Shown here: piece after piece, positions 53,214-60,812 of the stretch
Layout: each line of letters starts with the position of its first letter
How positions within the stretch are numbered: position 1 is the stretch's first letter
Source: Achromobacter sp. MYb9
Lineage (GTDB): Bacteria; Pseudomonadota; Gammaproteobacteria; Burkholderiales; Burkholderiaceae_B
Direction: 5' to 3'
DNA: 64,000 nucleotides
Assembly (NCBI RefSeq): GCF_002975275.1
Contig: NZ_PCOQ01000017.1
Span: 62,001-126,000 of the forward strand
Notes under the pieces: model-generated
What the model was told of the DNA's origin: nothing
Database searches by the model: none
The model's input: the letters and a program-made list of their open reading frames with translations, nothing else
Made by a program: the position numbers and the translations under genes

Positions 53214-53256
53214 CGCCGGCCGACCCGCGAAATCCAAGTTTTACACGGTTCTGCCC

Positions 53257-53967
53257 ATGTTCGATGTTTCAAACACTGTTTCCGCCACCGAACTGTCCCG
53301 GCTGTTCCAGGCATGCGCCTGGTTCGGTGCGCTGGACGCCCGCCACCAGGACCTGGTGCTGGCGACCTCGCGCGCCGAACACGTGGCCAGCGGTGCGTGG
53401 ATCGCGCGGCGCAATGCGCCGTCGGACTATTGGCTGGGCGTGCACGCCGGCCTGTTGAAGCTGGCGATCTACAACGAGTCGGGACGCAGTTGCACGTTCT
53501 CGGGCGTGCCGCCGGGCGGGTGGTTCGGCGAAGGCAGCGTTATCAAGCGCGAACTCCGCAAGTACGACGTGGTGGCGATTCAGCCGTCACTGGTGATGGA
53601 GGTACCGGTGGCCACGTTCCATGCGTTGTTGTCGGCCAGCCTGCCGTTTTCTCACTTCGTGATCGGCCAGTTGAATGACCGGATGGGCGAATTCATCGCG
53701 TCCATCCAGAACCACCGCTTGCTGGATGCGGATGCGCGCGTGGCGCAGTCCCTTGCCCAGTTGTTCAACCCGCAGCTGTATCCGTCCACGGACCTGACGT
53801 TGGCCATTTCGCAGGAAGAACTGGGCTTTTTGACCGGCTTGTCGCGCCAGCGGGTCAACCAGGCGTTGCAGGCGCTGGCCGACCTGGGGATGCTTGCGCT
53901 GGCGTACAACCAGATCAAGGTCCTTAGCCTGGATCGCCTGAGGCAATACGGGCGCGATCAGATCTGA
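53257..53967 (+). CDS. Crp/Fnr-family transcriptional regulator
   Basis: A 236-residue regulator with a cyclic-nucleotide-binding-like sensor domain (about 20-145), a dimer helix (about 150-170) and a C-terminal winged helix, ISQEELGFLTGLSRQRVNQALQALADLG. No N-terminal cysteine cluster of Fnr type is present. The ligand is unknown. It is divergent from the acyl-CoA ligase/dehydrogenase operon and probably controls it through the dyad at 53192-53213. Confidence 0.85.
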   Translation: MFDVSNTVSATELSRLFQACAWFGALDARHQDLVLATSRAEHVASGAWIARRNAPSDYWLGVHAGLLKLAIYNESGRSCTFSGVPPGGWFGEGSVIKRELRKYDVVAIQPSLVMEVPVATFHALLSASLPFSHFVIGQLNDRMGEFIASIQNHRLLDADARVAQSLAQLFNPQLYPSTDLTLAISQEELGFLTGLSRQRVNQALQALADLGMLALAYNQIKVLSLDRLRQYGRDQI

Positions 53968-53973
53968 AAAGGC

Positions 53974-54678
53974 CTAGCCGCGCCGTAGCGCGCGGGTCAG
54001 GGCGGCGCGGGCCAGGATACGGGTGGAATCCAGCGTGGGCAGGCAGGAATTGCCGTCGTTCAGTACCAGCGGAAGCTCGGTGCAGCCCAGCACCACGGCA
54101 TCGCAGCCGGCGTCTTGCAGCGTCGCGATGATGCGGGCAAGCCGCGCCACGGATTCGGGCTTGAACACGCCGTACACCAGCTCGTCCATGATGATGCGGG
54201 CGAGCGTCGTCCGGTCTTCCTGGCTGGGGCGCACGGCCGCAAGCCCCAGCGCGCCCAGCTTGTCGGGGTAGACGTTGCTGTCCACCAGCCAGCGGGTGCC
54301 CAGGATGCCGACGCGCCGGTAACCACGCGCGACGGCCTCGGCAGCGACGGTTTCGGCGATGTGCAGCCAGGGCAGCGGCGACTGCGGCAGCACATGCGCC
54401 AACGCCTGGTGGATGGTGTTGTCCGGGCAGATCAGGAAGTCCGCGCCCGCACGCGCCAGTTTGTCCGCCGACGACCGCATCAGCGCGCCCACCCCCGGCA
54501 TATCGCCTTGGTCCAGGCACGCCACGTAGTCCGCCAGGGAATGCGTGTGCAGCGAGATTTCAGGGTGCGCGTGCGGCCCCATGCGTTGCGCGCCTTCGGC
54601 GCACAACGTGCGGTAGCACAGCGCCGCGCCCTCGGCGGAGCAGGCGACGATACCGATGTGTAGCGGCGGGGTGTTCAT
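53974..54678 (-). CDS. Aspartate/glutamate racemase-family protein
   Basis: A 234-residue Asp/Glu/hydantoin racemase-like protein. The two catalytic cysteines are visible in DFLICPDNTIHQ and VVLGCTELPLVL. The N-terminal IGIVACSAEGAA and LLHTH-like segments fit the YgeA/RacX group, which inter-converts amino-acid enantiomers without cofactor. The ATG at 54678 overlaps the MarR gene stop (ATGA), so the two are coupled. Substrate preference is unknown. Confidence 0.87.
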   Translation of the reverse strand: MNTPPLHIGIVACSAEGAALCYRTLCAEGAQRMGPHAHPEISLHTHSLADYVACLDQGDMPGVGALMRSSADKLARAGADFLICPDNTIHQALAHVLPQSPLPWLHIAETVAAEAVARGYRRVGILGTRWLVDSNVYPDKLGALGLAAVRPSQEDRTTLARIIMDELVYGVFKPESVARLARIIATLQDAGCDAVVLGCTELPLVLNDGNSCLPTLDSTRILARAALTRALRRG

Positions 54679-55133
54679 TCGGAAGGGGCCTTGTTCAAGG
54701 CACGCACGTGGCGGGCGATGTGGCGGAAGCTCTCGGCCATCGCCGCCTGTTGCGGCGCGGGCAATTGCGACAGGAAGAGCTCGTCGATAGCGGGTCCGTA
54801 CACCTTCCACATCTGGAGCCGCAGGGCGCGGCCCTTGGGCGTCAGCCGGGCATAGGTGGCCCGTCGGTCTTCGTCCGACCGGAACCGTTCCACCAGGCCC
54901 GCGGCTTCGATGCGGTCCATCAGGCGCGTCAGGTTGTAGCGCGCGATCACCATGCGTTCCGCCATTTCGAACATGCGCGCCGTACCGTCGGGCGCGCGTT
55001 CCAGCGCCCACAGGGCGTCATACCACGCCAGCGGCGGCAGGTCGGCGGCCGATAGCCGCTTTTCTATTTCCTCCACCACCAGCGCATGCGCGGTCAGAAA
55101 GAGGCTCCACGCGTCGGGCTTGCCCGTGGCCAT
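54675..55133 (-). CDS. MarR-family transcriptional regulator
   Basis: A 152-residue winged-helix protein. MVIARYNLTRLMDRIEAAGLVERFRSDEDRRATYARLTPKGRAL is the classical MarR DNA-binding wing and recognition helix. It is the first gene of a two-gene operon with the racemase gene. It is divergent from norB, but the NorR-type sites in that gap lie on the norB side. Its own target is probably the promoter of this operon. Confidence 0.88.
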   Translation of the reverse strand: MATGKPDAWSLFLTAHALVVEEIEKRLSAADLPPLAWYDALWALERAPDGTARMFEMAERMVIARYNLTRLMDRIEAAGLVERFRSDEDRRATYARLTPKGRALRLQMWKVYGPAIDELFLSQLPAPQQAAMAESFRHIARHVRALNKAPSE

Positions 55134-55206
55134 GCGGTCGGTTCCTTTGGGTTGAAAGACAGGGGTGCTGCGGACGATTGTAGAAGGCGGGACCCGACGT
55201 GTCAGG

Positions 55207-55262
55207 GTAGAAAGAACCTATTGGTAGTGATTTATACCCTTTCTGGTTCGGGTCAAAACTAC
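55207..55262 (+). promoter_or_regulatory. Three NorR-type enhancer sites (GT-N7-AC) upstream of norB
   Basis: GT-N7-AC occurs at 55207-55217, 55227-55237 and 55252-55262. Sites 1 and 3 extend to GGT-N7-ACC, the core described for NorR in Cupriavidus; site 2 keeps only the ACC side. Three sites in tandem is the known NorR arrangement. They lie 41-96 bp upstream of the sigma-54 element. Confidence 0.75.
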
Positions 55263-55270
55263 CGTCCAGA

Positions 55271-55283
55271 TTTCAAGCGGTTG
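55271..55283 (+). promoter_or_regulatory. IHF-like site between NorR sites and sigma-54 promoter
   Basis: TTTCAAGCGGTTG matches the IHF consensus WATCAA-N4-TTR at all but one defined position. It lies between the activator sites and the promoter, where DNA bending by IHF usually helps sigma-54 activation. Confidence 0.5.
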
Positions 55284-55302
55284 ATTTGACGCCGTTTTTT
55301 CC

Positions 55303-55318
55303 TGGCACGGAATTCGCA
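55303..55318 (+). promoter_or_regulatory. Sigma-54 (-24/-12) promoter of norB
   Basis: TGGCACGGAATTCGCA: GG at 55304-55305 and GC at 55316-55317 are exactly ten bases apart, and the -24 box TGGCACG is perfect. The expected transcription start is about 55329, giving a short leader before the norB ATG at 55366. Confidence 0.75.
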
Positions 55319-55365
55319 AGGGAGGACACACCCCACTAACCGCAACACTGGAGGGCGTTCCCATC

Positions 55366-57651
55366 ATGGGTCCGTATCGGAAATTATGGTTCACCTTGAT
55401 CGCCGTCGTGGCGATCACCTTCGCACTGCTTGGCTTTTATGGCGGCGAGGTCTACCGGCACGCACCCCCGATCCCGGGCACGGTCGCCACCGCGGACGGC
55501 ACGCGCCTGTTTGGCCGCGACGACATCCTGGACGGCCAGACCGCCTGGCAATCCGTGGGGGGCATGCAGTTGGGTTCGATCTGGGGGCACGGCGCCTACC
55601 AGGCCCCGGACTGGACGGCCGACTGGCTGCACCGCGAATTGACCGCATGGCTGGATCTGGCCGCGCGCGATGAACATGGCCAAGCCTACGCGCAATTGGC
55701 GCCCGCCGCGCAGGCGGCCCTGCGCGAAACGCTGAAGGCCGAATACCGGTCCAACCGCAGCGACGCCGCCACCGATACGCTGACCGTCAGCCCGCGCCGG
55801 GCGCGCGCCATTGCCCAGACCGCCGGCTATTACGATCAGCTGTTTTCCGATGCGCCTGCGCTGCACACAAGCCGCGAGAGCTTCGCGATGAAGGAAAACA
55901 CCCTGCCTGACGCGGCGCGCCGAACGCAGCTGACCCAGTTCTTTTTCTGGACGGCATGGGCGGCGGCAACCGAGCGGGAAGGAAAATCCGTCACCTACAC
56001 CAACAACTGGCCGCACGAGCCGCTGATCGGCAACCAGCCCAGCGCCGAAAACGTCATGTGGTCCATCATCAGCGTCGTGGTGCTGTTGGCGGGCATCGGC
56101 CTGCTGGTCTGGGCGTGGGCCTTCTTGCGGGGCAAAGAGGAAGACGAACCCAAGGCCCCCGAGCGTGATCCGCTGACCACGTTCGCGTTGACCCCGTCGC
56201 AGCGCGCCCTGGGCAAGTACCTGTTCCTGGTGGTGGCGCTGTTTGGCTTCCAGGTGTTGTTGGGCGGCTTCACGGCGCACTACACGGTCGAAGGCCAGAA
56301 GTTCTACGGCATCGACGTGTCGCAGTGGTTCCCGTATTCGCTGGTGCGCACATGGCACATCCAGAGCGCCTTGTTCTGGATCGCCACCGGCTTCCTGGCC
56401 GTGGGCCTGTTCCTGGCGCCGCTGATCAATGGCGGGCGCGATCCAAAGTTCCAGAAGGCGGGCGTCGACATCCTGTTCTGGGCCTTGGTGCTGGTGGTTG
56501 CCGGGTCGTTCACCGGCAACTATCTGGCGATTGCGCAGATCATGCCGCCCGAGCTGAATTTCTGGCTGGGCCATCAGGGTTACGAATACGTGGACCTGGG
56601 CCGGCTGTGGCAGATCGGCAAGTTCGCCGGCATCTGCTTCTGGCTGGTGCTGATGCTGCGCGGCATCGTGCCCGCCTTGCGCAAGCCGGGCGGCGACAAG
56701 AACCTGCTGGCGCTGCTGACCGCCTCTGTCGGTGCGATCGGCCTGTTCTACGGCGCGGGCTTCTTCTACGGCGAACGCACGCACCTGACGGTGATGGAGT
56801 ACTGGCGCTGGTGGATCGTGCATCTGTGGGTCGAGGGCTTCTTTGAAGTGTTCGCGACCACGGCGCTGGCGTTCATTTTCTCGACGCTGGGGCTGGTGTC
56901 GCGCCGCATGGCGACGACGGCCAGCCTGGCCTCGGCGTCGCTGTTCATGCTGGGCGGCATCCCGGGTACCTTCCATCACCTGTATTTCGCGGGGACCACC
57001 ACGCCCGTGATGGCGGTGGGCGCCAGCTTCTCGGCGCTGGAAGTGGTGCCGCTGATCGTGCTGGGTCACGAGGCCTGGGAAAACTGGCGCCTGAAAACGC
57101 GCGCCCCGTGGATGGCCGACTTGAAGTGGCCGTTGATGTGCTTCGTGGCCGTGGCGTTCTGGAACATGCTGGGCGCGGGCGTGTTCGGCTTCATGATCAA
57201 TCCGCCGATCTCGCTTTACTACATCCAGGGCCTGAACACGACGCCCGTGCATGCGCACGCAGCACTTTTTGGCGTCTATGGATTCCTGGCGCTGGGGTTC
57301 ACGCTGCTGGTGCTGCGCTACATCCGTCCGCAGTACGCGCTTAGCGCCGGCCTGATGAAACTGGCGTTCTGGGGCTTGAACATCGGCCTGGCGCTGATGA
57401 TCTTCACCAGCCTGCTGCCGATCGGCTTGATCCAGTTCCATGCCAGCGTCAGCGAAGGGCTGTGGTTTGCCCGCAGCGAAGCCTTCATGCAGCAAGACCT
57501 GCTGAAGACACTGCGCTGGGGCCGGACGTTTGGCGACGTGGTGTTCCTGCTGGGCGCGCTGGCGATGGTGCTGCAGGTGATCCTGGGGCTGTTGAGCGCC
57601 AGACCCGCGCTGGCCGAACCGCGCCTGCAAACCAGGACGGCACGGGGGTAG
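55366..57651 (+). CDS. norB: Quinol-dependent nitric oxide reductase (qNOR)
   Basis: A 761-residue single-chain NO reductase that reduces NO to N2O with electrons from quinol. An N-terminal helix and periplasmic domain (about 35-215, replacing the NorC subunit) precede twelve further helices. Conserved pieces are VRTWHIQSALFWIATG, YWRWWIVHLWVEGFFEVF with the active-site His and Glu, GGIPGTFHHLYFAG (His pair for the non-haem iron) and NTTPVHAHAALFGVYGF. The length and missing NorC identify the quinol type. It has its own NorR/sigma-54 promoter; no norR gene is in the window. Confidence 0.95.
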   Translation: MGPYRKLWFTLIAVVAITFALLGFYGGEVYRHAPPIPGTVATADGTRLFGRDDILDGQTAWQSVGGMQLGSIWGHGAYQAPDWTADWLHRELTAWLDLAARDEHGQAYAQLAPAAQAALRETLKAEYRSNRSDAATDTLTVSPRRARAIAQTAGYYDQLFSDAPALHTSRESFAMKENTLPDAARRTQLTQFFFWTAWAAATEREGKSVTYTNNWPHEPLIGNQPSAENVMWSIISVVVLLAGIGLLVWAWAFLRGKEEDEPKAPERDPLTTFALTPSQRALGKYLFLVVALFGFQVLLGGFTAHYTVEGQKFYGIDVSQWFPYSLVRTWHIQSALFWIATGFLAVGLFLAPLINGGRDPKFQKAGVDILFWALVLVVAGSFTGNYLAIAQIMPPELNFWLGHQGYEYVDLGRLWQIGKFAGICFWLVLMLRGIVPALRKPGGDKNLLALLTASVGAIGLFYGAGFFYGERTHLTVMEYWRWWIVHLWVEGFFEVFATTALAFIFSTLGLVSRRMATTASLASASLFMLGGIPGTFHHLYFAGTTTPVMAVGASFSALEVVPLIVLGHEAWENWRLKTRAPWMADLKWPLMCFVAVAFWNMLGAGVFGFMINPPISLYYIQGLNTTPVHAHAALFGVYGFLALGFTLLVLRYIRPQYALSAGLMKLAFWGLNIGLALMIFTSLLPIGLIQFHASVSEGLWFARSEAFMQQDLLKTLRWGRTFGDVVFLLGALAMVLQVILGLLSARPALAEPRLQTRTARG

Positions 57652-57755
57652 GGCAGCGGCCCCGCGTTTGCGCCAGCGCAACGTCGCGGGGCCCGTCCGC
57701 CGGTTCAATGGAGACTTGCCCGCGCCGGCTCGGCGCGGGACCTCCGGAGCCTCGT

Positions 57756-58574
57756 ATGCGCTTCCTTTCCATCGCGGTCCTGTCCTTGCTGACGGCCGCT
57801 TGCGGGCCGGCTGACCCGGCCCGCTCCGACTTGCCGGAACTGACTCGCCTGCCCCCGGGCGAACTGCGCCATCTGCCACCCGGCGAGGTGCTGCAAGACG
57901 GTTTCCCCGCAACGCCCGTACCGCGGCTTGCGCGCTTTCCCAAGGGCTTTTCCATCATGACCCGCCAGGTGAGCCAGGCGGAATACGCGGCATGCGTGGC
58001 GGCGGGCGGATGCAAGGCCCTGGATGCCGGGCAACGGCGGGCGTCCGCATTCGACCGGCCCGCCATCGGCATCAGCTGGACCGACGCCAACGCCTACGCC
58101 GCGTGGCTGTCGGCGCGCACGGGGCAGCCGTTCCGGTTGCCGACGTACGCCGAGTGGGCGTATGCGGCGGGCGAGGTGTTTCGCGAGGCGCCCGCGACCG
58201 TGTTTCCGGACCGCGAAGACCCCGCGCGGCGCTGGCTGGCGGAATACGCGCAGCAAGGCAGCGCGCGGACGGATGACGCGGTGCGCCCGTTTGGCGCGTT
58301 CGGCGTCAACGCCAACGGCGTGAAGGACATGGCCGGCAGCGTGTGGGACTGGACATCGGATTGCCATGTGCGCCGCGAGCTGAGCGCGCCTGAAGAGCCG
58401 GCAGGCGACGGGCCGTCCCAGGGCGTCCCGAGCGGCAATTGCGGCATTCGCGTGGCGGCGGGCCGGCACATTGCGTATTTGCCGGACTTTATCCGACACC
58501 CCAAGAACGGCGCGTGTTCGGTCGGCGTGCCACCCGCGAACCTGGGCCTGCGCCTGGTGATGCAGGCTCGGTAA
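57756..58574 (+). CDS. nirV: NirV-like SUMF1/formylglycine-enzyme-fold lipoprotein
   Basis: A 272-residue lipoprotein (lipobox TAAC, Cys16). The mature domain has the SUMF1 fold: TRQVSQAEYAACVAAGGC, PAIGISWTDANAYAAWLSARTGQPFRLPTYAEWAYAA, then VKDMAGSVWDWTSD and a final NLGLRLV. Proteins like this accompany copper nitrite reductase as NirV, with unknown biochemical role; true formylglycine chemistry is unproven here. It lies 104 bp behind norB on the same strand and tail-to-tail with the Crp/Fnr gene, with only three bases between stops. CCGGAG precedes the ATG. Confidence 0.82.
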   Translation: MRFLSIAVLSLLTAACGPADPARSDLPELTRLPPGELRHLPPGEVLQDGFPATPVPRLARFPKGFSIMTRQVSQAEYAACVAAGGCKALDAGQRRASAFDRPAIGISWTDANAYAAWLSARTGQPFRLPTYAEWAYAAGEVFREAPATVFPDREDPARRWLAEYAQQGSARTDDAVRPFGAFGVNANGVKDMAGSVWDWTSDCHVRRELSAPEEPAGDGPSQGVPSGNCGIRVAAGRHIAYLPDFIRHPKNGACSVGVPPANLGLRLVMQAR

Positions 58575-58577
58575 GGG

Positions 58578-59351
58578 TCAATGGGGCAGGGCAGCCGAGG
58601 CCGGGGGCGCGCCGTCCCGGCACGACAGGCACGCGGCGCAATCCGCGAGGGCGGGGACGTGTCCGCACAGGCGGGCCAGCGCCGCTGGCGACCGCAGCAC
58701 GATACGCATGCGTGCGCTGCCCCCGACGATGCCGCGTTGCTTCCAATCGCTTAGCAGCCGGCTGACGGTGTGCAAGGTGGTGCCCGTCATTTCGGCAATG
58801 TCCTGCCGCGTGATGGGAAAGCCGATATCGACGCCGTCGCAGGTGCGCAACCCGGTCTGCTCGACCAGCCGCAGCAGGGTGCGCGCCACGCGTTGTTCGA
58901 CGTCGTCGTTCGCAAGTTCCCGGATGCGTTGGTGCGCATCTTGCAGGCGTTGTCCCATTGTGTGCAAGGCGGCGGAGGCCAGTTGCGGATGGCTGGCGGT
59001 GAAGCGGGTCCAGGCCGACGCGGGCCATGCCAGGCACACGCTTTCCTGCACGGCCGCCACGGTGGCCGGATAACAGGCCTGCCCCATGGCGCAGGCCAGC
59101 CCGAACATGTCGCCCGGGTTGACGTAGCGCACGATGATCTGCTCGCCGTCGGGCGTGACCTGGGTGACCTTCAGGCAACCGTGCAGCAGCACGAAGAAGT
59201 GCGCGCCGGGCGCGCCTTGGCCATACGCCACGGCCCCGGCCTGAAGGCGGCAGGGCGTGGCGCCTTGCAGCGCGGCCCGCAATTGCGCATCGGACAGGGG
59301 GGCGAACAAGTCCAGGTTGCGCAACAGCGTGTGGCAAAGGGGCGACGACAT
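58578..59351 (-). CDS. NnrR/DNR-like Crp/Fnr regulator with four-cysteine C-terminal tail
   Basis: A 257-residue regulator. The sensor domain (about 15-125) and dimer helix are followed by a winged helix, [29 protein letters not shown] (181-209), with the E-x2-x4-S-R pattern of TTGAT-type binders. After it comes an unusual tail with Cys229, Cys238, Cys241 and Cys244 (C-x8-C-x2-C-x2-C). The gene is divergent from nirK, and an FNR/NnrR-like box lies between. It most likely activates nirK in response to low oxygen or NO. It is too different from Fnr to name precisely. The ATG at 59351 follows GGAG. Confidence 0.82.
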   Translation of the reverse strand: MSSPLCHTLLRNLDLFAPLSDAQLRAALQGATPCRLQAGAVAYGQGAPGAHFFVLLHGCLKVTQVTPDGEQIIVRYVNPGDMFGLACAMGQACYPATVAAVQESVCLAWPASAWTRFTASHPQLASAALHTMGQRLQDAHQRIRELANDDVEQRVARTLLRLVEQTGLRTCDGVDIGFPITRQDIAEMTGTTLHTVSRLLSDWKQRGIVGGSARMRIVLRSPAALARLCGHVPALADCAACLSCRDGAPPASAALPH

Positions 59352-59453
59352 CGCGGTGCTCCGCTTGAAGGCGTGGTGCAGTTTCCACGGCTTGATGGTG
59401 ACACCGCCGCCTTGTGCCGGCAATGCGCGCGCGGGCGATGCCTGGCCGCCAGT

Positions 59454-59467
59454 TTGCGCTACAGCAA
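59454..59467 (+). promoter_or_regulatory. NnrR/FNR-family box upstream of nirK
   Basis: TTGCGCTACAGCAA has the TTG-N8-CAA spacing of the FNR superfamily, with the TTGCG half reported for NnrR sites. It extends to TTTGC-N6-GCAAA. It lies 78 bp before the nirK start, suitable for a class II activator site, and is divergent-facing to the regulator gene. Confidence 0.6.
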
Positions 59468-59544
59468 AGAAGGATCAGTGCGCGCGGCCTTCAATGGGCT
59501 TGCCGACAGACTCGGCGCTGAAGAATCGGAATGAGGAGTTGCAC

Positions 59545-60627
59545 ATGAATGCGTTGCGTCCCACCGTGATTGCCACGGCCTTGATTTTCACGCTGGCGGG
59601 CGGCCTGGCCGGCGCCCGGAACGCCGATGAATTGCCACGCGCCAAGGTCGCGCTGGTTGCGCCGCCGCTTGTCCACCCGCATGAGCAAGTGGCCAGTTCG
59701 GGGCCCAAGGTGATCGAATTCGTCATGACCATCGAAGAAAAGAAAATGGTCATCGATGGCCAGGGCACGACCTTGCAGGCCATGACGTTCAACGGTTCGC
59801 TGCCGGGCCCGACGCTGGTCGTGCACGAGGGCGACTACGTGGAAGTGACGCTGGTGAACCCTGCCACCAACGCGATGCCGCACAACGTGGACTTCCATGC
59901 GGCGACTGGCGCGCTGGGCGGCGCCCAGCTGACCAATGTGAATCCGGGCGAACAGGCGACGCTGCGTTTCAAGGCGGACCGCAGCGGCACGTTCGTCTAT
60001 CACTGTGCGCCGACCGGCATGGTGCCCTGGCACGTGGTGTCGGGCATGAGCGGCACGTTGATGGTGTTGCCGCGCGACGGCCTGAAAGACCCGCAGGGCA
60101 AGCCGCTGCGCTACGACCGCGTCTACACCATCGGCGAATTCGACCTCTACATCCCGAAGGACGAAAACGGCAAGTACAAGGACTACGCGACCCTGGCCGA
60201 CAGCTATGCGGACACCCTGGAAGTCATGCGCACGCTGACCCCCTCGCACATCGTGTTCAACGGCAAGGTCGGCGCGCTGATGGGCGACAACGCGCTGACG
60301 GCCAAAGTGGGCGAGACCGTACTCCTGATCCATTCGCAGGCCAATCGCGACACGCGGCCGCATCTGATCGGCGGCCATGGCGACTGGGTCTGGGAGACCG
60401 GAAAGTTCGGCAACCCGCCCCAGAAAAACCTCGAGACCTGGTTCATCCGGGGCGGTTCCGCCGGGGCCGCGCTCTATACCTTCAAGCAGCCGGGCGTGTA
60501 CGCCTACCTGAACCACAACCTGATTGAAGCGTTCGAGCTGGGCGCGGCCGGACACATCAAGGTGGAAGGCGAATGGAATAACGACCTGATGCGGCAGATC
60601 AAAGCGCCGGGCCCGATCCCGCGCTGA
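59545..60627 (+). CDS. nirK: Copper-containing nitrite reductase (NO-forming)
   Basis: A 360-residue periplasmic enzyme that reduces nitrite to NO. A signal peptide of about 24 residues precedes two cupredoxin domains. Type 1 copper ligands are His113, Cys154, His163 and Met168; type 2 ligands are His118, His153 and His324; the active-site Asp116 and His273 are also present. All sit at a constant offset of 18 from the Alcaligenes faecalis enzyme, so the mature protein is collinear. GAGGAG lies six bases before the ATG. Regulation is likely by the divergent Crp/Fnr protein. Confidence 0.97.
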   Translation: MNALRPTVIATALIFTLAGGLAGARNADELPRAKVALVAPPLVHPHEQVASSGPKVIEFVMTIEEKKMVIDGQGTTLQAMTFNGSLPGPTLVVHEGDYVEVTLVNPATNAMPHNVDFHAATGALGGAQLTNVNPGEQATLRFKADRSGTFVYHCAPTGMVPWHVVSGMSGTLMVLPRDGLKDPQGKPLRYDRVYTIGEFDLYIPKDENGKYKDYATLADSYADTLEVMRTLTPSHIVFNGKVGALMGDNALTAKVGETVLLIHSQANRDTRPHLIGGHGDWVWETGKFGNPPQKNLETWFIRGGSAGAALYTFKQPGVYAYLNHNLIEAFELGAAGHIKVEGEWNNDLMRQIKAPGPIPR

Positions 60628-60686
60628 TCGTTCCGTCGGGCAAGGGCGCCATCCCGCTGGCCGGCGGCGGGATGGAACAGTTGCAC

Positions 60687-60743
60687 TTGCAATTGTTTAA
60701 AAACCTCCCTACGATTGCAATTGCACATTATGCAATTGCAATT
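60687..60743 (+). promoter_or_regulatory. TTGCAATTG palindrome array upstream of aceE
   Basis: TTGCAATTG occurs at 60687-60695 and again inside a large perfect dyad. ATTGCAATTGCA (60714-60725) and TGCAATTGCAAT (60731-60742) are inverted copies separated by 5 bp, and each contains the self-palindrome TGCAATTGCA. The block is AT-rich in a GC-rich setting and ends 70 bp before the aceE ATG. It is a strong candidate operator for an unidentified dimeric regulator. Confidence 0.7.
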
Positions 60744-60812
60744 CACGATGTGAAATAACGGCGCCGGCTATTGCGACCCAGGCGCCGCCCACACGCCCCA
60801 AGGAGGACGCCC

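Noticed and set aside
59392..59404. FNR box TTGAT-N4-ATCAA upstream of nirK
   Set aside because: The left half TTGAT is present but the right half reads ACACC, so there is no dyad. The box at 59454 is better.
60628..60812. PdhR-type operator for aceE
   Set aside because: The palindromes here are built from TTGCAATTG and do not contain the TTGGT/ACCAA halves of PdhR sites.
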